A stretch of DNA of 64,000 nucleotides, taken from NCBI RefSeq assembly GCF_905171775.1, contig NC_053494.1:44611981-44675980 (forward strand). The letters are read 5' to 3'. Positions 34,651 through 46,781 of the stretch are shown piece after piece. Source of the stretch: Rana temporaria (Eukaryota; Chordata; Amphibia; Anura; Ranidae). Positions within the stretch are counted from its first letter, which is position 1. Every line of letters begins with the position of its first letter. The notes beneath the pieces are model-generated. The model was not told the origin of the DNA. It did no database searches and saw nothing but the letters and a program-made list of their open reading frames with translations. Both the position numbers and the translations under genes were made by a program.

Positions 34651-35333
34651 AGGAACTGCATAATCATCTCTGCTTAAAACATGTTGCACGAGCCTCATTA
34701 TTAGGGCCCTGAACCTGTGGTTGAGAAGCTTGTTGACTTCTCATTATGCTGCCAGTCCAGTCCTGTCAGATAACATGAAAAACATACATTATAAGATACA
34801 TTCTGCTGGAGGGAAACTGTAGCTAATTAGATACACATGAAATGGCAGTATTTCAGGCAGCAAACTCATTGCTAATAAATGTGTTGCAGTTGATTTCTTT
34901 ACACTTCTGTATATAAGGCTAGACTGACAGAATAAAGCTTAGGAAACACGTATGTGAATAAATAAACTACAAATTCTCACAGACAGCCATGCAAGCAGTA
35001 TTTTTACATGTCAGTAATGGCATGTTTCATTTTTTTTATTTATTTTTTTATTAATTTTAGTGATGGTGTATTTGGGTAGTTTCGATTATTGAATTTAGTG
35101 CTCTCTGTATTTTTTCTTTCGTTTTTTTTTTTGCTTTTATTATGTATTTGTTATTTGTGTACTGTTGTTTTATTTATTTATTGTCGTTTTTTTTGGCCTC
35201 TTGCACACAGACGTACTAATTACTGATGTTTGTATTCAGGATTTTGTTCACAGAAAGATCCTGAGAAAAATGTTCCATAAAGACCTTGCGTTGACATGCG
35301 TATAGTCGTTGGAAACCTGTGTATGCATTCATA
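34651..35333. other. Unassigned AT-rich stretch
   Basis: Long T-rich tract at 35025-35190, then TTGCACACAGACGTAC, which may be a lone MITE end. No gene. Confidence 0.45.
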
Positions 35334-36070
35334 GTGCCTTAAAAAAGTATTCATACCCCTACAATTTTACGTGTTACAACCAAAAATGTAAATGCATTTT
35401 ATTGGAATTTTATGTGATGGACCAACACAAAGTGGCACATAATTGTGAAGAGGAAGGAAAATGCTAAATGGTTTTCAAAATATTTTACAAATAAATAACT
35501 TAAAAAGTGTGGTGTGCATTTGTATTTAGCGCCCTTTACTCTGATACCCCTAACTAAATTCTAGTGGAACCAATTGCCTTAAGAAGTCACCTAATTAGTA
35601 AATAGAGTTTACCTGTGTGTAATTTAATCTCAGTATAAATACAGCTGTTCTGTGAATCCCTACAAGGTTTGTTAGAGAACCATCATGAAGGCCAAGAAAT
35701 ACAAGATAGGTCAGGGATAACGTTGTGGAGGAGAAGTTTAAAGCAGGGTTAGGTCATAAAAAAATATCCAAAGCTTTGAACATCTCATGGAGCACTGTTC
35801 AATCCATCATCTGAAAATAGAAAGAGTATGGCACAACTGCAAACCTACCAAGACATGGCCGTCCACCTAAAGTGACAGGCCGGGCAAGGAGAGCATTAAT
35901 CAGAGAAGCAGCCAAGAGACCAATGGTAACTCTGGAGAAGCTGCAGAGATCCACAGCTCAGGTGGGAGAATCTGTCCCCAGGACAACTATAAGTCGTGCA
36001 CTCCACAAATCTGGCCTTAATAGAAGATTGGCAAAAAGAAAGCCATTATGTAAAAAGTCCTGTGAGCTTC
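35334..36070 (+). mobile_element. 3'-truncated Tc1-like transposon with broken transposase
   Basis: The left terminus GTGCCTTAAAAAAGTATTCA beside a TA is a known type of Tc1 end. A transposase relic starts at ATG 35685 (MKAKKYKIGQG, then a stop) and continues in other frames. The frame 35872-36150 holds TGRARRALIREAAKRPM and RTTISRALHKSGLNRR, the DNA-binding HTH part. Similarity ends near 36067. The catalytic domain and the right terminus are gone. Confidence 0.85.
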
Positions 36071-36159
36071 CACTGATCCAAATTGCCCTGATTACCAAGA
36101 TTCAGCTGCAAGCGTTAAACATGCCTCATAAATCATGCAGATGTAAATAAATAAATATA

Positions 36160-37130
36160 TACAGTAGGTGACCGCGATATTGTGTCAATCTTGCTCCCTT
36201 TCTCTGCGAGATTGACCACCTACGAGCCCCGTCGTGGGAGCCAGCGCCGAGCGATGGGAAAAGCCGTCATAGAAGTGACGGGAATCCGACTTGGATTCCC
36301 GCCAATTCTAGCCACGGCGTTTGGTATGAATCATGAGGGGGAACTTCACACCAAATTTTAAATAAAAAACCGGCATGGGTTCCCCCCCAGGGGCATACCA
36401 GGCCCTTAGGTCTGGTATGGATTGTAAGGAGAACCCCCTACACCGAAAAAACGGCGTGGGGGTTCCCCCACAATCCATACCAGACCCGTATCCAAGCACG
36501 CCGCCCGGCCGGTCAGAAAAGGAGTGGGGACGAGCGAGCGCCCCCCTCCTGAGCCGTACCAGGCCACATGCCCTCAACATGGGGGGGGTTGGGTGCTCTG
36601 GGGCAGGGGGACGCCCTGCGGCCCCCCCACCCCAAAGCACCCTGTCCCCATGTTGATAAGGACAGGGCCTCTTCCCGACAACCCTGGCCGTTGGTTGTCG
36701 GGGTCTGCGGGCAGGGGGCTTATCAGAATCTGGGAGCCCCCTTTTAAAATAAACACACAACACAGGGTTTTAAAATAAATTATTAGTCAGCTCCGGGGGT
36801 CTTCTCCCCTCTCCGGGGGGTCTTCACTCTCCTGGGGGTCTTCTTCCATCTTCTCCGCTGTCGCCTCGGCGCTCCCCGGTTCTTCTCCTGCTCGCTCTCC
36901 GGTGCCTTCTTCGGGGCTGACCGCCGCTATCTTCTTTTTAGCTCTCTTACTAGCGGCGGCGCAGCCCGCTTTTCTTTGTCGTCTTCTGCCTTCTTCTTTT
37001 CTTCTTATGTTGATGCGTCGCTTCCTCCCGCTGTAATGCTGGGTACGTGGCTCGCACCGATTTATATAGGCCTCTTATGACATCACAGTCCCATCATGGT
37101 CCGGGACTGTGATGTCCGGGATTATTAAAA
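36160..37130. repeat. GC-rich dispersed repeat
   Basis: A block much richer in GC than its surroundings. It contains internal inverted pieces (GGTATGGATTG near 36414 and CAATCCATACC near 36472; CACAGTCCC near 37084 and GGGACTGTG near 37104) and a pyrimidine-rich run of CTTCTCC-type units at 36790-36990. I recognise it as a common repeat of ranid genomes but cannot name it. Proline-rich frames on both strands are not genes. Confidence 0.5.
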
Positions 37131-38581
37131 ATAAATAAAAAAATAAAAAAAACCTCTCAATTTCACTGTTTGCCCCTCGTAGAATTGTTGTAAGTTGGAT
37201 ATAATCTCGCAAATGGGGCCACAGACAGCAGAAATACTTGAAACAGGTTCCTTTAAAAAAGTTTAAGCTAGAGATAGATATAAGGTGCCCACAGACATCA
37301 GACGTTTACACCTAGATTGGGAAATATTTTTAGGGTGATCATGGATAACATTGGCCGGTTCGGGTTCTCTTGGGGGAAGAGATGATCAACCAGGATGGGT
37401 TTTTCTTGGATTTATTAGAACAATCATTCAGCAGTGAAATCTTGCATAGTTTGCCAGTGGGATTGCTGCAATCTGTAGATGGCTTTAGGCTACAGCTAGC
37501 TACCCAAGCAATTTTCATCTCACAGATTAATAAAATCTCCTGGAGAAAAAAATTGTGGTTTATTGCTACTGTAGGAGATGTTTAGGCAGTCACTGAAAGA
37601 TAAGACTCATGAGATTAATCTGAAAGGAGTGAGTAATTCATCACCTACTACCATTCAAGTCTATGGAGGTGTGGAGATTCAACGTCATTACTTTCCTTGA
37701 TATTGAAAATCTCCTGTGTAGCATCTCTCATTTAAACTTTTGTGATACATATAAAGCAGTCAATTGCAGGATACTTGGGAGGAATGGAAAAAAGAAAGAA
37801 AAAAATACTTTAAGTAAGTTTAGGGTAAGTGGCTGTAGCTACTTCTCAGTGGAGTAGAAAAATGCAAATCTGCAAAAACTGTATCTGATCACCACAAACT
37901 GAAAACGCGTTTTCATTCTTTTTTTAATATTCAAATTAAACTAAATCATCCATCCCTGTCTCTATGCTTTATTTTATTGAGAAAACATTAAAAAACACCT
38001 TATCTAGCCACAGCCATCTTGAGTAAGGGCCGATGATTCATGTTGCATTTAGTTCCTGCAATCCATCTGCCGTTAGCTCAGGCATACAGACAGGAGGGTA
38101 TGCTTAGCTGAGAAAGTCCCTCCTCCCGATAAAAGAAAAAAAAATTGCCCATGAAGAGATGTACAGTATGACGTAGCCTAGGCCAGACACCAGGAGGTTA
38201 CTGAAGAAATGTAAAAAAACTGTCTAAAAGCAAGTAAAAATTAAATTCAACCCTATCTATGTACTAAGGCTAGAAGCATAAAGAGTAAAACTAGCTAGTG
38301 TAGATTGAGAGAGTTTAATTCCGCTTTTAAACAGCTCTTCGTTTTATACTGAACCTTCCCTAGGACCAGTAGAGATGTTGCTATTCCTGATTTTCACCTG
38401 AAAATATTGCCTAGCCGTTTCTGGCTCCAGTGCTTTTTGAGAAATTAGCCTGGAACAAGCATGCATATCATGAATGTCGTACTGAAGTTGCAGCTTCTAA
38501 TCTTCATAGCTATTGGTGACTTAAAAAGTATTAAAGCCATTGCATCGGTGTAGGGGAGGTCAGCATTGGCATCTGCCATAA
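37131..38581. other. Unassigned non-coding stretch
   Basis: No exon with good splice sites and homology found. Frames at 37370-37585 and 37663-37857 have no family resemblance. Confidence 0.45.
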
Positions 38582-39170
38582 TACTGTATTTGCCAGCGTA
38601 TAAGGCGTCTGGGCGTATAAGACGACCCCCTAATTTGCCAGCTAAAAGGTTGATTTTGGTATATACTCGCCGTATAAGACTACCCCCCTTCCGACTAGTG
38701 CCAATTACATGCCTCACCTCACTGTGCCCATTAAATGCCTCACCTTACTGTGCCAATTACATGCCTCACCTTACTGTGCCAATTACATGCCTCACCTGAC
38801 TGTGACAATTACATGCCTCACTTCACTGTGCCAATTACATGCCTCACCTTGCCGATCTCCATCCCTTATCCCTTGTCATGCAGAGTCAGACTGCCTCCTC
38901 CTTGTCCTGTTCCATGATAGGCGGAACACTCAGTTTCACTGTGTTTAGTTTTCTGCCTATCACGGATGTCCTCTCGTACTTGGCCTCGAACGAGACGACA
39001 TCCGTGATAGGCGGAACACTGAACACAGGCTCTGCTGGGAAACTGAGTGTTCCACCTATCACGGAACAGGACAATGAGGAGGCGCGGCTTTTGAACAATG
39101 GACGCCCACTGACTCTGCATACAGGTATAATACCCGTGGTATAAGACGACCCCCGATTTTTTGGGGATAT
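38582..39170. mobile_element. Hairpin-rich element, TACTGTATTTGCC-end family, copy 2
   Basis: Begins TACTGTATTTGCCAGCGTAT, with GTATAAGACGACCCCC near both ends. It contains a central inverted repeat (GTGATAGGCGGAACACTGAA and partners, about 38900-39070) homologous to that in the element at 15243. A 27-bp tandem array at 38705-38850 replaces the array of the sister copy. The right terminal repeat is not clear. Confidence 0.7.
38705..38850. repeat. Tandem repeat of about 27 bp, unit TGCCAATTACATGCCTCACC
   Basis: About five to six units with few substitutions. Overlapping open frames (for example 38709-38948) are due to the repeat. Confidence 0.9.
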
Positions 39171-39559
39171 TTTTAGGACAATTAGATAAGGATTACTGAC
39201 TTGTCTTTAGCTTTCTTTTTCTGCATATATTGACTGGGCCAGTGACCCAAAGTATAGAAGTAATTGCATCATATTGACGGGCAGACCACTATCATTTTTA
39301 GTAGAGGTCAGCCATGTCAGCAACCCCCTCTTATTATTTTAGCAAAGCCACTGGATAAGCATAATAATCAGGCAACAGGTATTTTCATGAGTGGAACCCC
39401 CTATTCCCGTTCATCCTTTTGCATAATATATGATGTATAGAGATGGATTTAGGCCTCAACAGGTTTTGGACTTGTGTTGATAGGAGATACAGACTGCTTG
39501 TGACATTAGTTTGAGACACTTTGGAGATCAGAATTCATTGACATGTTCATTGACCTGCA

Positions 39560-39830
39560 GTTGACCCCTAGGGATGAGCCGAACACCCCCCCGTTCGGTT
39601 CGCACCAGAACCTTCGAACGGACCGAACGTTCGCGCGAACATTTAGAACCCCATTGACGTCTATGGGACTCAAACGTTCTAATTCAAAAATGCTCATTTT
39701 AAAGCCCAATATGCAAGTTATTGTCGGAAAGCGTCTTTGAGAACCCGGGTCTTGCCCCAGGGAACATGTATCAATGGAAAAAAAGTTTTAAAAACGGTAG
39801 TTTTAAAAACGGAGCAGTGATTTTAATGAT
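39560..39830. repeat. Frog-type repeat with GGGATGAGCCGAACACCCCC start
   Basis: Contains CGTTCGGTTCGCACCAGAAC and GAACGGACCGAACGTTCGCG, inverted partners rich in CpG, then a conserved-looking stretch to about 39830. Recognised by type; class unknown. Confidence 0.5.
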
Positions 39831-39869
39831 GCAGCATACTGCACTGCACCAATATGAAACTTTTATCAT

Positions 39870-40100
39870 TTTGTTCACACAAATAGAGCTTTCTTTTGGT
39901 GGTATTTAATTAATCACCACTGGGTTTTTTACTTTTTGCTAGAGAAATAATAGAAATTGATACAAATTGTGTTTCTCTTTGTATCTGTTTGTTATAAAAT
40001 TTTGCAATTAAATAATCTTTCTTGATGTATTTAGGTTGTGTATTCTGCTACTTTTCTTTGGTGAAAATAACCCAAATCAGAGTATATTATTTAGTCTGTA
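39870..40100. mobile_element. Internal fragment of a piggyBac-like element
   Basis: CACAAATAGAGCTTTCTTTT followed by GGTGGTATTTAATTAATCAC matches the core of the piggyBac-like copies, but neither terminus is present. Confidence 0.6.
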
Positions 40101-40321
40101 GGAAAGTTATAGAGTTCACAAACAATGGAATATATCTGAAAATTGATCACTCCTGATGTACTGATGGCTTATCTCATTTCTTAAGGCCCAAAAACACCAG
40201 GAAAGTACAAATACCCCCCAAATTACCCCTTTTTGGAAAGTAGACAGTCAAAGGTATTTAGCAAGAGGCATGGGAAGTTTTTTGAAGTTGTGTAATCTGT
40301 GCATCCTGACAGGACGTCATA

Positions 40322-41610
40322 TTTTTTTGTTCAATACGTATTTATTGATAAAGAGGACAAATGAAAGAATAGATATAACAGAAGAACATAAGCCATAAGC
40401 GATCGGGTATACACAACTTGTAGGCCAATAAAGAGGTACAAGCGTACTGGTAAGAGCGACACCATAAAGAACATTTAACACCCGTAACCACTTACACAGA
40501 TCAACAGCAAACATGTCAGAACCTCAATCTGCCCATCACGTAAAAGTGTACATTCAAGAAAATATAAAGAAGGAAGAGAAAGAAAGGAAAGAATAGAGTA
40601 GAGAAAAAGGGGGAGGGGGGAAAGGGGGGGGGGAGTCCTCTGCCTCCAGCGGCCACCTAAAACCGGAAACAAACCCAAGGTACAATATCCCACAGATTAT
40701 ACACAATATCTCACAAATTATACAGGTTGAGACATAATATAAGCATATGCTGAAGTTTATTTAAAGGCGAACCAACCGGACCATATTTTTCGAGACAAAT
40801 CAGATTTGTTCCTAAGGGTGTAAGTAAGGTCCTCCATATAGTAAATATGATCCACTTCCACCAGCCACTGGCGCAGGGTGGGTACAACCGTCTGCTTCCA
40901 AAATCGAGGAATAAGGGACTTTGCTGCATTCAGCAGATGTGGTGTTAGTGATTTTTTGTATGATCCGATTGGTTCGGCCGTACAGTGTAACAAGACAACC
41001 CAAGGATCTCCAGGGGTCTCAAAGCCCTGTATCTCCCTCATCCAATGCAAAATAGATAACCAAAATAGACGGATACGGGGGCAGTACCACCACACATGCG
41101 CGTGTGTTGCATGCTCGCCACATCCACGCCAGCAGAGCGGGGACGTCAGGAGCACCACTGGGGTGTAATGCCACCTGGTCATCAGTTTATAGTTGACTTC
41201 AGCAAGTTTAGAGGATATAGAAGACGTATGTGCTAGAAGTAAGATGGTGTTTTTTTGGGGTAGTGAGAGATTCTTATGAAGGTCCTTCTCCCAATTGAGC
41301 AAAAAAGTAGGAGTCCCAGAGGTAGACATGGAGTATAAGGCTTTGTAGAAGTAAGAGAGTGGTCTCTCAACCGGCTGGTCCTCCGCAAAAGCACATTCTA
41401 TCTGCGTTAGGTCTGTAACATCTCGGAAGGGTTTTGGTAGAGAGTGCACAAAGGCCATTAGTTGACGGTGCTTCCAGAGGGCCATGGGTGTAACCACGGA
41501 AGACTCCAAAAGACTGGGTAGGGGGACAACTCCTGACGGAGAAACAACATGATGGAGCAATGTTGCGGACCCTAAATTCCAAGCATGAGGAAAGGGCTGC
41601 AACCCTGTTT
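40322..41610 (-). mobile_element. 5'-truncated L1/Tx1-type LINE, younger copy
   Basis: Minus-strand LINE 3' part. A T run at about 40321-40327 corresponds to the tail, and the coding part ends at 40757, leaving a 3' untranslated region of about 430 bp with A/G-rich sequence near 40560-40630. The 5' junction is close to 41610, where a stop lies just upstream of the open frame. I could not find a target duplication. Confidence 0.8.
40757..41602 (-). pseudogene. L1/Tx1-type ORF2 C-terminus, open over 281 codons
   Basis: A single uninterrupted minus-strand frame of 281 residues gives the carboxyl end of an L1-type ORF2. It shows LLLAHTSSISSKLAEVNYKL, the zinc motif CWRGCGEHATHAHVWWYC with exact CX3-CX7-HX4-C spacing, and YKKSLTPHLLNAAKSLIP followed by WLVEVDHIYYMEDL. 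The motif is known from L1 ORF2 proteins and is needed for retrotransposition there. Endonuclease and reverse transcriptase domains are missing through 5' truncation, so it is a partial copy, but the absence of stops suggests a fairly recent insertion. The first codon of the frame is TTG inside a longer ancestral protein, not a real start. Confidence 0.88.
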
Positions 41611-43190
41611 ATATGGACATATCTGTTCTGCAGAGGTTACTGGGCTGCTTTCAAACGTATCCACAGGTGCAGAGAAGTGCACCTGTGGGTTACCTGCACT
41701 GAGCCATAGACTGTTATAACTTGCGAGTTTGGTGTGCTGAGAGTAGAGTGGGCTCTATAGAGGACAGGGCAGTGAAGATTTTACTAGGTTCTATCTGCCT
41801 GCACAATGTGAGACACCCTTCATTACAGAACAGTGATGTCACTAAAGCTATAGTGTACAAAAAATAGCTACATTTCAGTTTTATTACCTCTGGGATTTAG
41901 TATAGTGTTGAGAAATAAATCATGCTTGCTTTTCAGTGACGAACATGTAAAACACATCTTAAATATGTGAAACATTAAATCCATTCCACATTAAGAAAAA
42001 TGCAGATGTGTGAATGTAGCCTAAACCAACGTCTCAGTAAGGTCTTCTGCGAGTTCTGTTCAGGTATAGGAACAATAATGTGACTATTAATATTGTTAGT
42101 ATTTACACTAGCAATATCATATGTTTAGCAGTCCTTGAGACAATTTCTAATATGCACAAAACTCTTTCTGCTTCCTCTGTGTTATTTTAACTACAGTGAT
42201 TTATAAGCTCTCTTGTAGAGGTTAATTGAGGAAGAGTAGCACAATGAAAAGAACATGTAATTCTATAATTAGTTCTGTTAGCTTTGTTCCCTGCAATTTG
42301 AAAATTACCTTAATTGGTTGCAAGATGGAAGCTGCTGCTTTTACCAAATGAAACAGGTGAGCTTCCATAAAGACTGTTTATATGCAGATAAATTCTGAAA
42401 ATAACGTATTTACACTAAAATTCTAATATTTATATGTACTATGTGTGGAAAGGGCATAATGGCAGAAATTGCATTTTTGTGTTGTGTTGGACTAGTTTCA
42501 GAATATTGGCATGCTTCCAGATGATTGTCATATAGCAAACATGCTATAGTAGATGTAAGCTCCATCATGGTCCTGACACATGGCAGAAAAAACATTCACT
42601 CATTTTGCCAGAAATACATTATTTGTCTTTACACACTGTTGAATGCTTTAAACACCCCATATTTGCAAATATAAGTGGAGTCACATCATAGGCATCCTTA
42701 CACAGTGTGGGCCCTAACATTAATTGAGAAGTAGGGCCAAAGCTCTTTTGCCTCTACTTCTCCTGTGGGTCACAGGGGTTTACATCTTTCTGCATCTACT
42801 TTAATGTCGGGATCCACCTGGATGCCTGGACCAGTAGCTGACGAAACCCTCAGTGAGCCACTGAGAGCCTGAGCCAGACCCTCCCACCCCCTCCACAGCC
42901 CAAGCTCCAGTGAGCGCAGGAGGGGCAGAACATATAGCTGTGACTGACAGTCACCACTCTCTGCTCACTGAAGACTAAGAACTGAGCGACCAGTGGTCTT
43001 TGATGGTTCCCGGTCTTTGATGGTTCCCGGTCTTAGAGGTGGCAGGGGACATCCATATATATATATATACTGTACAATGTGACAGACTCACCCAGGACAG
43101 AGGCTTTTGGAAGAGACTTAATGCTAGCCTCTGGCCTACCGACTATGGGCCCTGGCTTTTGAGGGAGCTACAAGCATTTAGGAAGCAGTT
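41611..43190. other. Unassigned non-coding stretch
   Basis: No exon or complete element recognised. A short TA run lies at 43055-43068. GATGGTTCCCGGTCTTTGA occurs twice in tandem near 43003-43035. Confidence 0.45.
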
Positions 43191-43700
43191 CAATGATATA
43201 ATTAACAAGCTAATTAACACAGCACTTAACCCAGCCCAGGTGAACAGACTGCCCGGCAACAAGGGTACACACAGTACAGTATACATTATCCATGATGGTC
43301 TCCATGAGCCATGATGGTCTCTGCCAGCTTGGGACTCAGTAGACAGATGTATGTGAAAGGAATGCTGATTAATGAGATGTGGAAAGCACTGGGTCTCTTG
43401 TAGTCTACTAGTCTGAAGGGTCTTTCGCCCATTGTTAATTGTGCTAATTAACACACCTTTGTCTCCTAGCAAACTATTGGGGGATGTGTTTATACTTGTA
43501 ATAATGTGTATTGTAAGTTTTAAGCTCAATGCCGGACAGTCTGTTGCTGGGGTCTCCTACTATTATCTGTTAAATAAGGTGTTCTGTGTTTATACTTAGG
43601 ATACTGTATAATGTACTCTGCTTTACCCTTGTTGTCGGTGAGTCTGTTCACCTGGGCTGCTTTAAAGGCTGCATTAATTAACATGTTAATTATATCATTG
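43191..43700. repeat. Imperfect inverted repeat, arms about 95 bp
   Basis: 43191-43285 (CAATGATATAATTAAC onward, with CCAGGTGAACAGACTG inside) pairs imperfectly with 43601-43700 (AGTCTGTTCACCTGG, ending ATTATATCATTG). The arms surround about 315 bp. The right arm is followed by a promoter-like stretch, listed next. Confidence 0.7.
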
Positions 43701-43898
43701 TCAGCTAGTAGTTGCTAGAGGAGGGGGGGAGTAGCCATGAGTCGGCCCTACCTCATTATCTAACCCATTGTGCAATGTTTTGGGTAAATATTTGTGTCAT
43801 TGTATATGTGGGGGACTGACAAACTTTTCAAGTGTATAAAAAGCCTGTATCCTTGTCCAATAAAACATTCCATGTTCCCGTTTGTAACTGGAACCCTA
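43701..43898 (+). promoter_or_regulatory. LTR-like promoter and polyadenylation signals
   Basis: GTATAAAAAGCC at about 43834 resembles a TATA box, and AATAAA at 43859-43864 follows about 20 bases later. This close order of TATA box and poly-A signal is typical of retroelement terminal repeats with a very short R. No coding part and no matching second copy were found, so this is only a resemblance. Confidence 0.3.
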
Positions 43899-43962
43899 CG
43901 GATTAAGACTGGGATGCCATTAAAGTTAATTTGCATGTAAATGCAGACACGCTATTTGCAGC
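43899..43962. mobile_element. Tc1 terminal fragment
   Basis: AACCCTACGGATTAAGACTG followed by GGATGCCATTAAAGTTAATT is the inner part of the inverted repeat of the Tc1 family represented at 50317-52720. It is an isolated scrap of about 60 bp. Confidence 0.65.
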
Positions 43963-44095
43963 AACAGCACCATAAATACTTCTCTCTGTAGAAGTTCCCA
44001 TTAAATACCGACAAGAGAATATGCATAGTAAACAAGCATGGAGTGTCAATGTGCCTCAATAAACGCTAGTAGTATAGTTAGAAAAGGGTACTTTG

Positions 44096-44772
44096 TTAAA
44101 GCAGTAGTGAAGTTTTAGAAAAAAATTATTCCCCCCCAAGGTAAAGCCATAATGTGCTTAGTATACATACTAGCATATTATAACAGACTTATATTGAAAC
44201 AAAGCCCTCCAGCAGCACCATGTCACCGCTGCAGAGGCTTCCATCTTCACCGGGTCTTCCTTCTGGGTTTGCGGCCGCTTGAATCGCCAAGTCGTGATGA
44301 CATCACACCCACGCATGTGCGGGAGTCACGGCTGCGGCACAGAGCTCTGAAGGAGCAGCACGGGTATGTAGTTTCTTCATCACCAGCTGCTGCTCACTAG
44401 AATATCTCCTAAACAATGCACGTTTAGGAGATAATCATTTAACCTACAGGTAAGCTTTATTATAAGTCGATTGGGGGGGGGGGGTCTATTTTTATGCAGG
44501 GTGTCTATTGTTGCTGGGCAGAGAGGTCTGCATTTCTTGTTGTTATTAACAAATTCCATACAAAGCACCACTTAATGATACGTGGTTCTTTATTCTCTAA
44601 AAGGAGCGGTACTAGAAGGTGGGTAGGGGGTGGAACCAAGGAACAGTGCTCAGAGGTTAGGAAGGAGTAGAGACAAGGGAGACTTCCTTCACCTATTTTT
44701 TGAGGAAAAAAAGCCATTAAAAGAGCTTACCTGTAGATAAAAATACAAAAATGTAGTTTACTACCACTTTAG
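44096..44772. mobile_element. TTAA-type hairpin element, copy A (degraded)
   Basis: TTAAAGCAGTAGTGAAG at the left and TACTACCACTTTAG at the right are inverted ends. It contains ATATCTCCTAAACAATGCAC and GTTTAGGAGATAAT (hairpin at about 44403-44434) and CTTACCTGTAG near the right end, as in the copies at 47707 and 49488. A 44465-44700 insert with G run is extra. Confidence 0.65.
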
Positions 44773-45822
44773 TGGATTGGTCCTCCCAATATCAATATTT
44801 CATGTTTGGGCAAATAATAGCTTTTTATAAAGAAGGGGACTCTGTACCTAAGAAGTAGTTACAATATGTATTCCCAAGACTCCTATATCAGGATGGAGAC
44901 ATATTAGTTGCAGGAGCTGCCATATATTAATGACAAAGGTACTTGCATTCAATGGACAGACTCTCTCCCCTTTTTGTGCAAGCAAATAACATCTAGATGA
45001 GAATTATCTCAGAGAAAACAGCATGTGGCTCTTGTACGGTGCAAAAACATATTGTAATAGTGATGCTGTTATTACTCCATGGCTACATGGCAGGCTTCTC
45101 CTGGGCTGGTAATAATATTCCTCTTGACATATTCTGACAGGTCTTTCTGACGGTCTGGTGCCGGGACCCAGTTATCAAATATGGTAATCTTTGTTACAGC
45201 ACAAGTGTAGGAGATGGCTTCCAGCATGCAATGTCTTTGAAGCATTTTGACACATGTCAACCATGTTTACTTTTTGACATAAACATGACTGGATGGGTAA
45301 ACACAGTAATGGGGTTGTGTTTGAAATAAATCTACTAAGTGAGTGGAAAATAAAAAAACGCCTACAGATTACAAGCATTGCATTATTACAGAATTTTCAA
45401 TCAAAGCCTTCATTTTTTTTTTACAAGGGACTTGATTCAAGGGGCACATTTATAAAAGTCTGATGACTCCAGGCACACACTCCTGCATTGGCCCTCATTA
45501 TTCATAAAACTTTTTGATGGCAGCTCCAGAGGGCAAATGCAAATATAGATCTTTGGCCAAAACGCCTTTATTGTGCGACGATTAAGTGATGCCATGGGGA
45601 ATTATTGACAAAATCAGTGGTTTGCATAGAGAATGCTTAAAGCTCAACTTTGGGATTAGCAAATATTTTCTAAATACAAGAGGCATGTGTATTCTTAGTG
45701 GAATCCTGGTGTGCTGCTTGTTTTTCCTCCAGATCTGTGCAGTAATCCAGTGCGAAATTTGGCCCTTGTGTAGGAGCTTCCTGTAATAAACCGGTCACTA
45801 CTGTCCTTTTTCCTTGGGCAGT
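44773..45822. other. Unassigned non-coding stretch
   Basis: No exon or complete element recognised. Confidence 0.45.
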
Positions 45823-46781
45823 TTAACCACTTCCCGCACGCACATATACGTCGACACAATGGCACTCCTGGGCAGAAGGACGTATATATACGTCCCCTTT
45901 AAGGAAGCACCATTGTGCCCGCCGCAAGCTCTGTAAACCCGACCGCGGGTCCCGCGGACTCGATCGCCTCGGGAATAACCGCGATCGTCTCACGGAGAGA
46001 TAGCGCGGGGAGATGCTAATGTAAACAAGCATCTCCCCACTCTGCCTAGTGACAATGACACTGATCTCCGCTCCGTGTAATCGGAGCGGAGATCAGTGTC
46101 ATGTCACACATAGCCCATCCCCCCTACAGTAAGAAACACTCACTAGGGCACACTTAACCCCATACAGCGCCGCCTAGTGGTTAACCCTTTCACTGCCAGT
46201 GTAATTTTCACAGTAATCAGTACATTTTTATAGCACTGATCGCTGTAAAACGGACAATGGTTCCAAAAATGTGTCAAAAGTGTTCGCCATAATGTCACAG
46301 TCACGATAAAATAAAATCGCTGATCTCCACCATTACTAGTAAAAAAAATGAATAAAAAAAATGCCATAAAACTATCCCCTATTTTGTAGACGCTATAACT
46401 TTTGTGCAAACCAATCAATAAACGCTTATTGCGATTTTTTTTTCTACCAAAAATATGTAGAAGAATACGTATCAGACTAAACTGAGGAAAAAAAGATTTT
46501 TTTATATATTTTTGGGGGATATTTATTAAAGCCAAAAATATTGAATTTTTTTCAAAATTGTCGCTCTATTTTTGTTTATAGCGTAAAAAAAAAAAAAAAA
46601 TGCAGAGGTGATCAAATACCACCAACATAAAGCTCTATTGATGGGGGAAAAAAGGACATCAATTTTGTTTGGGAGCCACGTCGCATGACCGCGTAATTGT
46701 CAGTTAAAGCGACGCAATGCTGAATCGCAAAAAGTGGTCTGGTCATTTAGCAACAAAATAGTCCGGGGCTTAAGTGGTTAA
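45823..46781. mobile_element. piggyBac-like non-autonomous element, copy 5
   Basis: TTAA at 45823-45826 and 46778-46781; ends CCACTTCCCGCACGC and GGGCTTAAGTGG. The AT-rich core (46320-46600) is inverted relative to copies 3 and 7, with TCGCTCTATTTTTGTTTATA and AGCTCTATTGATGGG. A perfect hairpin is at 46056-46101. No coding capacity. Confidence 0.8.
46056..46101. repeat. 20-bp hairpin in piggyBac-like copy 5
   Basis: Arms 46056-46075 and 46082-46101 are exact reverse complements with a 6-base loop. The sequence is unrelated to the hairpins of the other copies. Confidence 0.9.

Noticed and set aside
36308..36778. Proline-rich frames of 84-151 codons on both strands
   Set aside because: They lie in a GC-rich dispersed repeat with few stop codons; overlapping frames on both strands point away from a gene.
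43834..43864. Complete endogenous retrovirus
   Set aside because: Only a TATA-like and an AATAAA motif are present; no gag, pol or env relic, primer-binding site or second terminal repeat could be found.
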